A stretch of DNA of 64,000 bases from Streptomyces capitiformicae (GCF_002214185.1 NZ_CP022161.1:806001-870000); one strand, 5' to 3'. Shown: positions 51,664-60,940, counted from the stretch's first letter. Program-made: numbers and translations. The notes: generated by a model from the letters alone, not told the origin.

Positions 51664-52701
51664 ATGGGCTACGAGCTCCGCCGCTGGTTCGAGGACCGGC
51701 TGCCGCTGGAGATCTCGTCCGGCGAGCGTGTCGTCGCCCTGGCCATTGCCGACCTGGCCTGGGACGACAGCCGGATCGGCTACGGCCGGAAGTTCATGCA
51801 GAAGCTGCTGTGGAAGACCGGCTTCGAGAACGAGGCTCAGGTCGGCAAGGTGCTGGGCAAGCTGGCGGCTCGCGGGATCGAGCTGCGTGTACCGATCAAG
51901 GGGCAAGACGGCGAGCCGCTGAAGAACAAGCGCGGCCAGCTCGTCTACGCCCACCGCGGCCACCAGCGCACGTTCCGGATCCCCTTCGAGACCGAGTTCC
52001 CCGGGCGGCCGGCGCCCTACTGGGACGACCAGGGCGAGCGGTCGCCCGACCTGGACCCCCACGCCTGGCACAACAACGAAAGGTCACCCGGCTGGGAGAC
52101 CTTTGAAGGTGAAAGGTCACCCGCTAGGGAGGGCTTTCAGGGGGATAGGTCACCCGGCCGGGAGGGCTTTAGGGGAGAAAGGTCACCCGCTAGGGAGTCA
52201 TTGGTCACCCAGGCGGGAGACCCTATCCCCCTAACCACACCTACCTTCCCTCCGTCCGTGACCCCCCGCGGCGTCGACTCGGCTGGGAAGGCGGGCAGCG
52301 AGAAGGACGATCCGGCCCTCGCCGCCGCCGTCGACTTCCTCATGAACCTGCCCGAGCCGTGGCCCCTCGGCCGCGTCTCCGCCAAAGCCATGGCGCCACT
52401 GCTGATCGAAGCCATCACCGAACAGGGATGGCGGCTCGACGCAGACCTCATCGCCAAGCTCACCGAGAACGCAGCCGGCGTACACCGCCCCATGTCGGTA
52501 CTCCGCATCCGGATCAGCGACCTGCCCAAGGCTCCCCAGCGGACCGCCACCAAGTCCGGCTCCAACCTGCCCCTGTGGTGCGGCGACTGCGGAGACGGCA
52601 ACCCCGCCGCCGAATTCAACGCCAAGTTCCGCACCGAGCCCAGCTCCAAGAAGCCGTGCCCCGCATGTCACCCCGCCCACCGGACCGCCGACGCGGCCTG
52701 A
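51664..52701 (+). CDS. Lambda-O-like replication initiator containing the origin iterons
   Basis: A 345-residue protein directly before the DnaB gene. The N-terminal part (SSGERVVALAIADLAW, YGRKFMQKLLWKTGFENEAQ, GKVLGKLAARGIELR) is a winged-helix DNA-binding domain. Residues about 139-180 are four copies of an 11-residue unit ERSPxxExFxG, encoded by 33-bp DNA repeats. The C-terminal part (LEPLLI-like MAPLLIEAITEQGW, RLDADLIAKL) resembles a helicase-interaction domain, and ends in a CxxC/CxxC zinc site (LWCGDCGD, PCPACHP). The initiator probably binds repeats in its own gene, as lambda O does. Confidence 0.75.
   Translation: MGYELRRWFEDRLPLEISSGERVVALAIADLAWDDSRIGYGRKFMQKLLWKTGFENEAQVGKVLGKLAARGIELRVPIKGQDGEPLKNKRGQLVYAHRGHQRTFRIPFETEFPGRPAPYWDDQGERSPDLDPHAWHNNERSPGWETFEGERSPAREGFQGDRSPGREGFRGERSPARESLVTQAGDPIPLTTPTFPPSVTPRGVDSAGKAGSEKDDPALAAAVDFLMNLPEPWPLGRVSAKAMAPLLIEAITEQGWRLDADLIAKLTENAAGVHRPMSVLRIRISDLPKAPQRTATKSGSNLPLWCGDCGDGNPAAEFNAKFRTEPSSKKPCPACHPAHRTADAA
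52078..52209 (+). repeat. 33-bp iterons, candidate phage replication origin
   Basis: GAAAGGTCACCCG (one copy GATAGGTCACCCG) starts at 52078, 52111, 52144 and 52177, exactly 33 bp apart, about three helical turns. A fifth GGTCACCC begins at 52203, two turns from the fourth. Spacer sequences vary less than chance (GGGAGG/GCTTT-type), but the core is strictest. They lie inside the initiator gene. Confidence 0.75.
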
Positions 52702-52713
52702 CCAAGGACACCA

Positions 52714-54069
52714 GTGACCGACTACTACGACGACCAGACCAGCTTCGAGCGCATCCCGCCGAATGACACCGACGCAGAGCGGGCCGTCCTGGGCAGCATG
52801 ATGCTCTCCCGGACCGCCGTCCTCGATGTAGTCGAGGTCGTGGACGGAGTGAAGTACCCGTTCTACAAGCCCGCCCACGAGCGGATCTTTGACACGCTGC
52901 TTGCCCTGTTCGCCAACGGACAGCCCCTCGACCCGATCACCGTCACCAACCAGCTGACCCAGCAGGGCGACCTCGAGCGGGTCGGCGGCCACGCCTACAT
53001 CCACCACCTCATCAGCTGCGTCCCCACGGCCGCCCACGCCGCGCACTACGCCGAAGTCCTGCGCGGCAAGGCCCTGCTGCGGTCCGTCATCGAGACCGGC
53101 ACCGAGCTGGTGCAGATGGGATACGCAGCCCAGGCCGACCACGACACTGCTGCCGGCATCGTCGACTCCGCTGCATCGAAGCTGCAGGAACTCACCGCGG
53201 CGGCGAAGGGCGGCACCGACTCCCGCGAATGGCTCCTCGACCGCGTCGTCGACGCCGTCCTCGACGAGTACGACAACCCCCGCGACGATGTCCTCCCGCT
53301 GCCCTGGGCCCACCTCCAGTCCGTGGCACCCATGGAGCCCGGCGACCTCGTGGTGGTCGCAGGACGACCCGCCATGGGCAAGAGCCTTGTTCTCCTGGGG
53401 ATCGGCCGCCACGTGGCCGTCAAGCACCGTCGCGGTGTCCTCATCGCCTCGATGGAGATGTCCCACGTTCAGATGGGGCAGCGCCTGGTCGCCGCCGAAG
53501 CGCACGTCCCGCTGCACGGCCTTCGGGCCCGCACCCTCGACCGGCAGCAGTACGCCGCCGTGCGCGAGGCCCGGGAGCGGATCCGGCGCGCCCCGCTCCG
53601 CATCGACGACACCCCCGCGGTGCCGGTGTCCAGGTGGCGGCGGCGGCTGCGGCAGATGCAGGCGAACGACGAACTGCCCGCAGCTCTGATCGTCGACTAC
53701 CTGCAGATCGCGAAAGCGGAGGCGAAGGCACAGAACCGGGTCATCGAGGTCGACTCGATCGCCGTGGGCCTGAAGGCACTCGCCCAGGAATTCAAGATCG
53801 TCGTCATTGCCGCGGCCCAGCTCAACCGAGTCAGCGAACACCGCACCGACAAGACACCCACCTTGTCCGACCTTCGCGAATCCGGCGGCATCGAGAACAA
53901 CGCCAACATCGTGATCCTGCTGCACCGCGAGGACTACTACGACCGCGAGTCCCCGAGGGCCGGCGAGTTCGACTTCATCGTCGCGAAGAACCGCATGGGC
54001 CACAACTCGATCGTCACCGCCGGCTGGCAGGGCCACTACGCCGAAATTGTCGACATGGAGGCGGCATGA
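52714..54069 (+). CDS. dnaB: DnaB-type replicative helicase
   Basis: A 451-residue helicase from GTG 52714. The N-terminal domain DTDAERAVLGSMMLSRTAVL matches DnaB. Walker A AGRPAMGKS is at 216-224, the Walker-B-like ALIVDYLQIA at 324-333, and later motifs HRTDKTPTLSDLRESGGIEN and FIVAKNRMGHN are typical. It should form the hexamer that unwinds the phage origin, loaded by the initiator just upstream. Length is normal for the family. Confidence 0.95.
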   Translation: MTDYYDDQTSFERIPPNDTDAERAVLGSMMLSRTAVLDVVEVVDGVKYPFYKPAHERIFDTLLALFANGQPLDPITVTNQLTQQGDLERVGGHAYIHHLISCVPTAAHAAHYAEVLRGKALLRSVIETGTELVQMGYAAQADHDTAAGIVDSAASKLQELTAAAKGGTDSREWLLDRVVDAVLDEYDNPRDDVLPLPWAHLQSVAPMEPGDLVVVAGRPAMGKSLVLLGIGRHVAVKHRRGVLIASMEMSHVQMGQRLVAAEAHVPLHGLRARTLDRQQYAAVREARERIRRAPLRIDDTPAVPVSRWRRRLRQMQANDELPAALIVDYLQIAKAEAKAQNRVIEVDSIAVGLKALAQEFKIVVIAAAQLNRVSEHRTDKTPTLSDLRESGGIENNANIVILLHREDYYDRESPRAGEFDFIVAKNRMGHNSIVTAGWQGHYAEIVDMEAA

Positions 54070-54734
54070 GCATCCAGGCGATCAACACGTACTACTCCGG
54101 TCACCACTTCCGCAGCCGCCTCGAAGCCCGCTGGGCTCACGTCTTCAACGACCTCGGCATCCGCTGGGAGTACGAGCCGCAAGGGTTTCTCGTCGGCGAC
54201 GAACGCCGCCCCTACCTGCCCGACTTCCTGCTCCCCGACATCGGCTGGTGGATCGAGGTCAAAGGCAGCCAGGAACGGCTCGACATGACCCTGCTCGCCG
54301 ATGCCGTCCACCCCACCAAAGGGATGGGCCACAACGGCGGCAGCACCAGCCTGCTGATCCTCGGGCAGATCCCCGACACGAACGGCGCCACCCCGCTGCA
54401 CCACAGCGTCACCCGAGCCGCGTACTGCGGGCAGTGCCACCGCTGCTCCGACGAATGCGACTTCCCGCCGGCCATGTACGGCCTGCACCTGCTCATGGCG
54501 GCTGCCGACCTCGAGCACCTCGGTGCCGACCTGAGCACCATCCGGCCCGGCGACCTGGAGGTCTGGCAGCGCTGGGGCGCCATGCCGATTCCCGTCGGCC
54601 GGCCGGTGACGAAGCCCCTCAAGGGCGATCTCACGAAGCCCATGCTCCACCCCGGGATCACCGTCGGCCCGCACGTCGAGGCCGCGTACACCCTCGGCCG
54701 GACCGCCCGGTTCGAGCATGGCGAAGCCGCCTGA
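54066..54734 (+). CDS. PD-(D/E)XK nuclease-like phage protein
   Basis: A 222-residue protein overlapping the helicase stop by ATGA. The N-terminal 70 residues read as a PD-(D/E)XK core: E20 (RSRLEARW), D53 (LPDFLL) and E64-V-K66 (WWIEVKG). This layout is found in phage-encoded Holliday-junction or single-strand nucleases and in restriction-like enzymes. A Cys cluster CGQCHRCSDEC lies in the middle. A role in replication or recombination is likely from position. Confidence 0.7.
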   Translation: MSIQAINTYYSGHHFRSRLEARWAHVFNDLGIRWEYEPQGFLVGDERRPYLPDFLLPDIGWWIEVKGSQERLDMTLLADAVHPTKGMGHNGGSTSLLILGQIPDTNGATPLHHSVTRAAYCGQCHRCSDECDFPPAMYGLHLLMAAADLEHLGADLSTIRPGDLEVWQRWGAMPIPVGRPVTKPLKGDLTKPMLHPGITVGPHVEAAYTLGRTARFEHGEAA

Positions 54735-54795
54735 CCTGCACCGCCGCCTACCCACCCGCCTCCGCCTCATCACCCCCGCCGCCTAGGAGCACCCC

Positions 54796-55017
54796 ATGAC
54801 GACCCCACCTGACCCGCCAGTAAGTAAGCCCGAGACGTTCGGCCACGAACCGTTCGAGTACGACGGCGTCCCGATCTGCACCCGCTGCTACACGACCAGC
54901 GTCCGCTGCTCCCTCGACGCCTTCGAAGTCCCGCGCCGGTCGACCGTCCGCCTCCCGGTCCCCTGGCCCTGCACGTCGGCGGTCGTCCTTGGCCTCGTAC
55001 CTCGTCCCGCTGTCTGA
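54796..55017 (+). CDS. Small phage protein
   Basis: Seventy-three residues from ATG 54796 with AGGAGCACC upstream. Contains CTRCYTTSVRC, a possible zinc knuckle. Function unknown. Confidence 0.5.
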   Translation: MTTPPDPPVSKPETFGHEPFEYDGVPICTRCYTTSVRCSLDAFEVPRRSTVRLPVPWPCTSAVVLGLVPRPAV

Positions 55018-55088
55018 CCGCCAGTCGATCACCACCGCTCGCCCACAGCCATCCACAAGTGATCAACACCGCGCGAGGAGAACACGCG

Positions 55089-55592
55089 ATGCCCGCACCC
55101 GCAGCACAACCCGACGAAGCAGACCGCTTCTGGGCCAAGGTGGATAAAACCGGTTCCTGCTGGATCTGGACCGCAGCGAAAGCCAGAGGCAACTACGGGT
55201 CCTTCCACAGCAGCGGACGCAAGGGACGCACGCACCGCGCCCACCGCTATGCCTACGAACTCCTCGTCGGCCCGATACCCGCCGGCCTCTACCTCGACCA
55301 CCTCTGCCACAACGAGGACCCGGCGTGCCCCGGAGGCGACAACTGCCCTCACCGCCGTTGCGTCAATCCGGCCCATCTGGAGGCCGTCACCCCGCGCGAG
55401 AACTCCCTCCGTGGGGTCGCCTCGGCCGCGCTCAACGCCCGCAAGACCCACTGCGACAAAGGCCACGAGTTCACCCCGGAGAACACGCACCACATCAAGC
55501 CGTCCAAGAGCCAACCGAACGGCGCACGCCGCTGCCGCGCGTGTCGTCGCGAGACCCAAGCCCGCTGGAAGGCCCGCCAGGCAATCACCTGA
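55089..55592 (+). CDS. HNH endonuclease
   Basis: A 167-residue protein from ATG 55089, with GAGGAGAA upstream. The NUMOD/HNH pattern: CWIWTAAKARGNYGSF at the N-terminus, then LDHLCHN (Asp-His at 70-71), CPHRRCVNPAHLEAV with catalytic-site His96, and a zinc pair CDKGHEF/CRACRRE. These enzymes nick or cut DNA; small free-standing copies are common in actinophages, either as homing enzymes or as packaging helpers. Confidence 0.85.
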   Translation: MPAPAAQPDEADRFWAKVDKTGSCWIWTAAKARGNYGSFHSSGRKGRTHRAHRYAYELLVGPIPAGLYLDHLCHNEDPACPGGDNCPHRRCVNPAHLEAVTPRENSLRGVASAALNARKTHCDKGHEFTPENTHHIKPSKSQPNGARRCRACRRETQARWKARQAIT

Positions 55593-55657
55593 CGCCGGTT
55601 ACGACCCGCGCCCGAACCCCGTGAGCCCCGCCCACACCACCAGGAGACGACGACACC

Positions 55658-56479
55658 GTGAAGAGCCCCGTCCCGTACTTCGGGTCCAAGCAGCGCATCG
55701 CCCCGTGGATCGTCTCGCTGCTGCCCGCCCACGACCACTACGTCGAGCCGTACTGCGGCGGCCTGTCGGTGCTGCTGGCCAAGCAGCCCTCACGGCTGGA
55801 GACGGTGAACGATCTCGACGGCGAGCTGATGATGTTCTGGCGGATCCTCCGCGACCGGCCCGCGGACCTGATCCGCGCCTGTGCCCTCACCCCGCACTCG
55901 CGTGCCGAGCACGATGCTGCCTACGAGGACGCGCCGGGCGACGACCTGGAGACCGCCCGCCGCGTCTGGGTGCGCCTCACCCAAGGGCGCGGCGGCACCC
56001 TCCGCAAGACCGGTTGGCGGCAGTACATCGACCCCGCGGGAACGGCCACGTCGATGCCCGGCTGCCTTGACGGCTACGTCGACCGGCTCGCGGCCGCAGC
56101 GGAGCGCCTGCACGCGGTCTCCCTGGAAGCCGCGCCCGCCCTCGACGTGATCGCCAAGTACGGGCGACACGAGGGCGTCCTGCTGTACGTCGACCCGCCG
56201 TACCTCGGCTCGACCCGCTCGTTCGCGAACTACCGGCACGAGATGCGCAGCGACGACCAGCACCGCGAACTTGCGGCCGCAGTCGCCGACTGCCGCGCCA
56301 CGGTCGTCCTCTCCGGCTACCACAGCCCGCTGTACGACGAGCTGTACGACGGCTGGCACCGCCACGAGACCAGCGCCCGCGCCGACAACGCGACCAGCGA
56401 CCGGGCCCGCACCGAAGTGCTGTGGGCGAACCGGTTGCTCGGTGACCGGCTTGACCTGTTCGCAGACCCCGCCGCTTGA
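55658..56479 (+). CDS. Dam-like N6-adenine DNA methyltransferase
   Basis: A 273-residue D12-class methyltransferase from GTG 55658. Motif X/I YFGSKQR (7-13) and EPYCGG (30-35) bind S-adenosylmethionine; the catalytic DPPY is at 179-182 (LLYVDPPYLGS). A small helical target-recognition domain lies between. With the C5 methyltransferase the phage thus modifies both bases, most likely against host restriction. No restriction enzyme partner is adjacent. Confidence 0.9.
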   Translation: MKSPVPYFGSKQRIAPWIVSLLPAHDHYVEPYCGGLSVLLAKQPSRLETVNDLDGELMMFWRILRDRPADLIRACALTPHSRAEHDAAYEDAPGDDLETARRVWVRLTQGRGGTLRKTGWRQYIDPAGTATSMPGCLDGYVDRLAAAAERLHAVSLEAAPALDVIAKYGRHEGVLLYVDPPYLGSTRSFANYRHEMRSDDQHRELAAAVADCRATVVLSGYHSPLYDELYDGWHRHETSARADNATSDRARTEVLWANRLLGDRLDLFADPAA

Positions 56480-56541
56480 CCCCGCCCGTAGCGTCCTCCC
56501 GCCATCGACACGAACCGCACCGTCTCGCCAAGGAGCACACC

Positions 56542-56904
56542 GTGACCACCCAGACCGTCACCCACCAGCCGCTCACCAACCCCGCAACCGAAGCCACCCA
56601 CTACGGCATCCCCGTCTGCCACATCGGCGAGGACGGCAACATGCTCGCCCTCGGCCACCCCGGCACCCGCCGCGCCTTCGCCGCCTTCAACCGGCACGCC
56701 CGCGTCTTCTGCCACCTCGCCAACCTCGCCGACGACTGCCGCGCCGACCTCGACGGCTGGTACGACCGCGTCGAGGAGATGTGGGTGGTCTTCCGCAAGC
56801 CCGACCCAGAGCGCGGCGACGACCCGGACTTCGAGTGGTACTTCGACGTCGCCACCGAGGCCACGCCCGGTGCTCAGCCCGTGACGGTCCTCGACATCTG
56901 CTGA
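56542..56904 (+). CDS. Phage protein of unknown function
   Basis: A 120-residue protein from GTG 56542, preceded by AAGGAG. Acidic and globular (LADDCRADLDGWYDRVEEMW, PERGDDPDFEWYFDV). No domain recognised. Confidence 0.6.
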   Translation: MTTQTVTHQPLTNPATEATHYGIPVCHIGEDGNMLALGHPGTRRAFAAFNRHARVFCHLANLADDCRADLDGWYDRVEEMWVVFRKPDPERGDDPDFEWYFDVATEATPGAQPVTVLDIC

Positions 56905-56980
56905 GCCCTCGTCGTGTAGCCCGCGCCCACCCAACGACCACCCACACCACCACCCGGCAACATCACGAAAGGCCCACACC

Positions 56981-57454
56981 ATGACCGACCAGCACGAGCC
57001 CGGCACCTACTACTGGGCCGCCGACACCGACCACTGCCCCCACAAGCCGATCCCCGAACGCGGCGCCGACGCCTGGGACCAGTGGATGTGCAACCACCAG
57101 CCCTACGACGACGGCATCCTCTGCCTGTCCGCCCCCGTCGGATCCGCCTGTCTGGCCTGCTCCGCCGAGGAGGGCGACATGGTGCCGTGGGAGGCGTGCC
57201 GGGTACGCGAGCACGCCCGGCCCAAGCGCGGCATCGTCCCCGGCATCGACACCGCGCACGAGCCCGTCACGGTTCTCGTCGGCACCTTCGAGTGCCTGGA
57301 CCGCGAGTGCGACGAGTACTTCGACGACGACGGCCGCGAGGACCCCGGCATCGAGCGCTGCTCCCACATCCGCGAAGAGCAGGTCTGCTCCTGCCAGCGA
57401 CAGGACAACGGCGAGTACAGCAGCGAGCCCTGCCGCGCCGCCGCCGCGGTGTGA
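56981..57454 (+). CDS. Cys-rich acidic phage protein
   Basis: A 157-residue protein from ATG 56981. Twelve Cys occur in spaced pairs (CLACSAEE, CLDRECDEYF, CSHIREEQVCSCQ), suggesting several zinc sites. Strongly acidic overall. Function unknown. Confidence 0.6.
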   Translation: MTDQHEPGTYYWAADTDHCPHKPIPERGADAWDQWMCNHQPYDDGILCLSAPVGSACLACSAEEGDMVPWEACRVREHARPKRGIVPGIDTAHEPVTVLVGTFECLDRECDEYFDDDGREDPGIERCSHIREEQVCSCQRQDNGEYSSEPCRAAAAV

Positions 57455-57543
57455 CGCATCCGGCTACCCCGCACACCAGAACGCCGGCCGCCGGTATTCG
57501 ACCTACCGGCGTCCGGCCCCCTGAACCTTCCCGAGGAGAAGCT

Positions 57544-58212
57544 GTGACCAACCACGAGACCGCCGCCGTCGACCGCATTCCGCTCGCCCGCTCCGTCGCA
57601 TACGCCGTGAAGGGCGTGCCGGATGTGCCCGCCGAGCACACGAAGGGCCTCACCCTGGCCCCGACCGAGATCACCCTCACGTACCGGTCCACGACGGACA
57701 GCCAGCTGGGCCGCGTCCACGCCTACGTGAAGGGCTGGTGGATGCGTAACGGCGAGCGGTACCCGACCGAGAAGCCGATGGGCCAGCACTATTACGGCGG
57801 CCCGGATGGCTGGCCCGAGTGGTTGGCGGAGGAGGCGCGGCTGCACGACCCGGAGGCTGCTGTGTCTGTCCCGCCGCCCGCGCCACGAGCGGACGCGTGG
57901 CTGGACGCCGCTGCCGAGTGCAACAAGGCGGGCGGGGCCTACGCCGAGCGCGGGGCCGTCGATGCTGCGGGCGCGGCGTTCGCGCTCATGGACGCCTTCC
58001 TTCGCAAGGCGGGCGAGGCCGAGTACGTGGCGACGCCGTGCGACTTCGTGGCTTGCGAACCGGGCGGTGAGCCGTGCTCCGTCCACGAGCGGCTGATGGC
58101 CCACGCCGAGGGCGACCACGAGTTGTGCGCGCCGGACTGCGGGGCTGAGTGGCAGCGCCGCGTGGCCGACGTGTCTGGCCCGTGTGTGGCTGGCGAGGAG
58201 CAGCCCACATGA
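57544..58212 (+). CDS. Phage protein of unknown function
   Basis: A 222-residue protein from GTG 57544. The first 90 residues look globular (VHAYVKGWWMRNGERYPTEK). The C-terminal part repeats Cys/His motifs (TPCDFVACEPGGEPCSVHER). Its last codons VAGEEQPT match the start of a segment duplicated in the gene at 58521, suggesting module shuffling. Overlaps the next gene by ATGA. Confidence 0.6.
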   Translation: MTNHETAAVDRIPLARSVAYAVKGVPDVPAEHTKGLTLAPTEITLTYRSTTDSQLGRVHAYVKGWWMRNGERYPTEKPMGQHYYGGPDGWPEWLAEEARLHDPEAAVSVPPPAPRADAWLDAAAECNKAGGAYAERGAVDAAGAAFALMDAFLRKAGEAEYVATPCDFVACEPGGEPCSVHERLMAHAEGDHELCAPDCGAEWQRRVADVSGPCVAGEEQPT

Positions 58213-58511
58213 CCCATCACGTGCTCTGGATCATCCGCTACGAAGGCTCCGGCTACAGCCTCAGCGAAGCCGCCGACACCGAACCCGGCGCATACCTCCG
58301 AGCCCGCGCCCACGCCCAGCTCGCCGAAGCCGGAACACCCATCCCCGTCACCCTGCGCATAGGCGGCCAGGAAGCCGTTCTGCCGCGCGTCGGCCGCATC
58401 TGGATTCTTCGTCGCGACGTGGCCTCCAACGACTACCGACCTCACTCGCACAGCTGGTTTCGCTCTCATCCCTCACCGCGGGCCCTCACCCCGCTTCCCG
58501 ACGACTTCTAG
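58209..58511 (+). CDS. Small phage protein
   Basis: A 100-residue protein whose ATG overlaps the previous stop. Moderately basic, no recognised domain; it ends 9 bp before the next start. Confidence 0.5.
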   Translation: MTHHVLWIIRYEGSGYSLSEAADTEPGAYLRARAHAQLAEAGTPIPVTLRIGGQEAVLPRVGRIWILRRDVASNDYRPHSHSWFRSHPSPRALTPLPDDF

Positions 58512-58520
58512 GAGTTTCCC

Positions 58521-60086
58521 GTGACCGAACTGCATGACCAGCCCACGCCGCCGCACGGCACCGACCGGTGGGGCGAACCCGTCTTCGGCGACGGCATCAC
58601 GACCGGCAGCTACGTGTTCATGCCGCAGCCGGGCCAGGAGCCGGGCGAGCGGGACGTGTTCCAGGTCGCGTTCGTGGGTGGCCCCCCGGGGGCTCGTGAC
58701 GAGTTGGTGGCGTTCGGCTGGCGGTACGACGCGGCGGCCGAGGAGTGGGAGCCGTACTGGCAGTCCGTCGGACCTGGCAGCGTGCCCACTTACCGGGTGG
58801 CTGGCGAGCAGCAGAACGAGACACCGGAAGCCGAGACGCCGACCACCACCAAGCCCGCCGCCAGTCCCAGCGTGGTTGACGAAGTCGTAGCCGCCCTCCA
58901 GGCCAAAGCGCAGGCGCTGTCTGTGGAGGCCGAGGAGGAGATGCGCCGAGACCTCGAAGATCAGGCGCAGGTGTGGCACGAGGCGGCAGATCTAGCCCGC
59001 CGCACAGGCCGAAAGGCGGTCCGCAACGCGCAGCCCACCGCCAAGCCCGAGACGGACGGCGAAGGGGCCGCCACCCGATTCAACTGGAGCGACATCATCC
59101 CCGCCCCCGTCGACGAGACAGCCCAGGAACGTGACCGTCTCATCGACTGCGTCAACCGTGTTCGTGTCGCCCTCCGCGACTGCAAGGAGCGTGGAGCGAC
59201 CGGCATGCAGTACGAGATCGCGGTCCGTGAAGCGATCGGCGACCGCGAACCCCGGCGTGGTCCCGGCCCGCTGTGCCACGAGTCGGACCCGCGAACACTC
59301 AGGGAGTGCGCCCTGAAGGCCAACCACGGCGGTGATCACGAGGACGGAGACCTCGCCTGGCCCTGCCAGGAGCACCAGCCGGCGGCCCCGGCCGACTGCA
59401 ACACCGGGCCCGCCGCCGGGGTGCGGCAGGACGCGGCCCAGCCTTATCCGCCGCACCAGTGGTGCAAGTGCCGGTCCTGCTGGGGCTGGTTCGTCGAGGA
59501 GCACCCCGGCGAGGACCTGGACGAGCTGGGCCGCGACCTGGGCTGGTGGTCGGGGCTGCCCAAGCACCGTGACGCGCCTGCCGGTGTGGCTGGCGAGCAG
59601 CAGAACGAGACACCGGAAGCCGAGACGCCGACCACCAACAAGCCCGAGACCGACCAGGGCGCCGAGATCGAGCGACTGCGCGAGCAGTTGGACGAAGCCG
59701 AGGACACAGCCGAGCAACTCGTCCGCAACATCCAGACCGTGGCGCGCGAGCGAGACAGCTACCGCAAGGCGTGGAAGGAAGAACAGCAGCGGCGCGCGCA
59801 GGCGGCCGCCAAGTTGCGCGCGGTTGCCGAAGGCTTGGAGAGCGACGCCGATGCGCCCGGGGTAGTTGAGATCGTCCGCCCCGCGCTGCGCGACTCAGCC
59901 CGCCAGATTCGTGCTGCCCTCGCCGCCGGGGTGCGGCAGGACGGGGCGCAGCCGTGCGCCGAGTGCAGCCACCCGAAAGACGCGCACCGCGAGGGCGACG
60001 ACCCGGTCACGCCCGGAACCTGCGGGGTGTGCGACGTCGACGATCCCGACGAGGCGCACCACGACTTCGCACGGGCCACCCCGTGA
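58521..60086 (+). CDS. Modular phage protein with an internal duplication
   Basis: A 521-residue protein from GTG 58521 (TAGGAG upstream). It is built of small modules: an N-terminal globular part (GDGITTGSYVFMPQPGQEPG), a linker AGEQQNETPEAETPTT that recurs near residue 358, helical stretches with coiled-coil character (DEAEDTAEQLVRNIQTVARE), and three Cys/His modules that each follow AAGVRQD-type or CHESDPRTLRECALKANH segments. Such mosaics arise by recombination among repeats. Function unknown; the protein may be a scaffold or DNA-processing accessory. Confidence 0.65.
   Translation: MTELHDQPTPPHGTDRWGEPVFGDGITTGSYVFMPQPGQEPGERDVFQVAFVGGPPGARDELVAFGWRYDAAAEEWEPYWQSVGPGSVPTYRVAGEQQNETPEAETPTTTKPAASPSVVDEVVAALQAKAQALSVEAEEEMRRDLEDQAQVWHEAADLARRTGRKAVRNAQPTAKPETDGEGAATRFNWSDIIPAPVDETAQERDRLIDCVNRVRVALRDCKERGATGMQYEIAVREAIGDREPRRGPGPLCHESDPRTLRECALKANHGGDHEDGDLAWPCQEHQPAAPADCNTGPAAGVRQDAAQPYPPHQWCKCRSCWGWFVEEHPGEDLDELGRDLGWWSGLPKHRDAPAGVAGEQQNETPEAETPTTNKPETDQGAEIERLREQLDEAEDTAEQLVRNIQTVARERDSYRKAWKEEQQRRAQAAAKLRAVAEGLESDADAPGVVEIVRPALRDSARQIRAALAAGVRQDGAQPCAECSHPKDAHREGDDPVTPGTCGVCDVDDPDEAHHDFARATP
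58797..58848 (+). repeat. 52-bp direct repeat, first copy (second at 59586-59637)
   Basis: The 52 bases are identical at 58797-58848 and 59586-59637, in the same frame, encoding VAGEQQNETPEAETPTT. Exact identity over 52 bp suggests recent duplication or ongoing gene conversion; a partial third match ends the gene at 57544-58212. Confidence 0.9.
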
Positions 60087-60286
60087 CCGTCGAGGTCCCG
60101 GAGTGAGTGGCCCGGTGGGGCGGAATGGGCCCGAGAAACGGCCTGAGCGCCCCTGAGAGCGCCGAAACCGGCTCTCGGGTCCCTGGCGAGCTACGGCCCG
60201 CACAGAGGCGCTGAGAGCCGCCACCCCGCCCCGCGACCCCAACCCGAACCCCAAACCCGCACAAACCACACCGACATGGAGACCCG

Positions 60287-60940
60287 ATGAGCGCCGCCTG
60301 CACCGCCCCGCACTGCAGCCGCGAACTCCGCGCGCACGAGACCGCTGCCGCCCAGCAGCTGTGTGACCTGTGCATCCACCGCGCCCGCGCCATCCTCGCC
60401 AGCATCCCGGCCGCCCTCGTCGTCCTCCACGGCTCGCTGCAGCGGGAACGCAGCGGCGACACCGGACGCGCCGGCACGCGGGAGGCACCGCTGCCGTGCC
60501 GCGCCGACGTCCTCAACCTCGTCGGGCCGGCCGCCAGCGGAACCGTCCACGACCCGCACGGAGACCAGATCGGACAGCAGCCCATCGCGGGCGTGCTCGG
60601 CTCGTGGGTGAGGCTCGTATGCGAAGAGCGCCGGATCAACGGGCCCATCCGGTACCGCGTCGAGGACTTGGCCTCCTGGCTCTCCAACCAATTGGGTTTT
60701 GCGGCGACGAAGCCGTGGGGCGCGGAACTGGTCAGCGAGTTGAACGACCTCATGTGGCAGATTCGCGGGATTGCTCGAATTGAAATCCGCACCCGCGCCA
60801 TATCGAGGCCGTGTCCACGCTGTCAGTTGATGGCGCTCAGCCGCACAGACCACGACATGTACACGCGATGTAGCGGATGCGGAAGCTCCTGGACTGATGC
60901 CGAGTTGAATGCCGACGCCGTGACGCGGAATGCGGCCTGA
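60287..60940 (+). CDS. Phage protein with C-terminal zinc ribbon
   Basis: A 217-residue protein from ATG 60287. N-terminal CTAPHCSREL and CDLCIHRAR suggest a small zinc site. The central region is helical. The end PCPRCQLMAL with TRCSGCGSSWTD is a clear zinc ribbon, the style of phage or archaeal nucleic-acid-binding proteins. The 200-bp gap before it (60087-60286) holds no gene I can support. Confidence 0.65.
   Translation: MSAACTAPHCSRELRAHETAAAQQLCDLCIHRARAILASIPAALVVLHGSLQRERSGDTGRAGTREAPLPCRADVLNLVGPAASGTVHDPHGDQIGQQPIAGVLGSWVRLVCEERRINGPIRYRVEDLASWLSNQLGFAATKPWGAELVSELNDLMWQIRGIARIEIRTRAISRPCPRCQLMALSRTDHDMYTRCSGCGSSWTDAELNADAVTRNAA

Noticed and set aside
52078..52209. The 33-bp repeats as a CRISPR array
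   Set aside because: No separate unique spacers of normal size, repeats are in a coding frame and near-identical along the whole period; iterons explain them better.
52231..54036. A 601-codon minus-strand frame opposite the helicase
   Set aside because: Shadow of the dnaB gene; composition is Val/Gly-rich with no recognisable motif.
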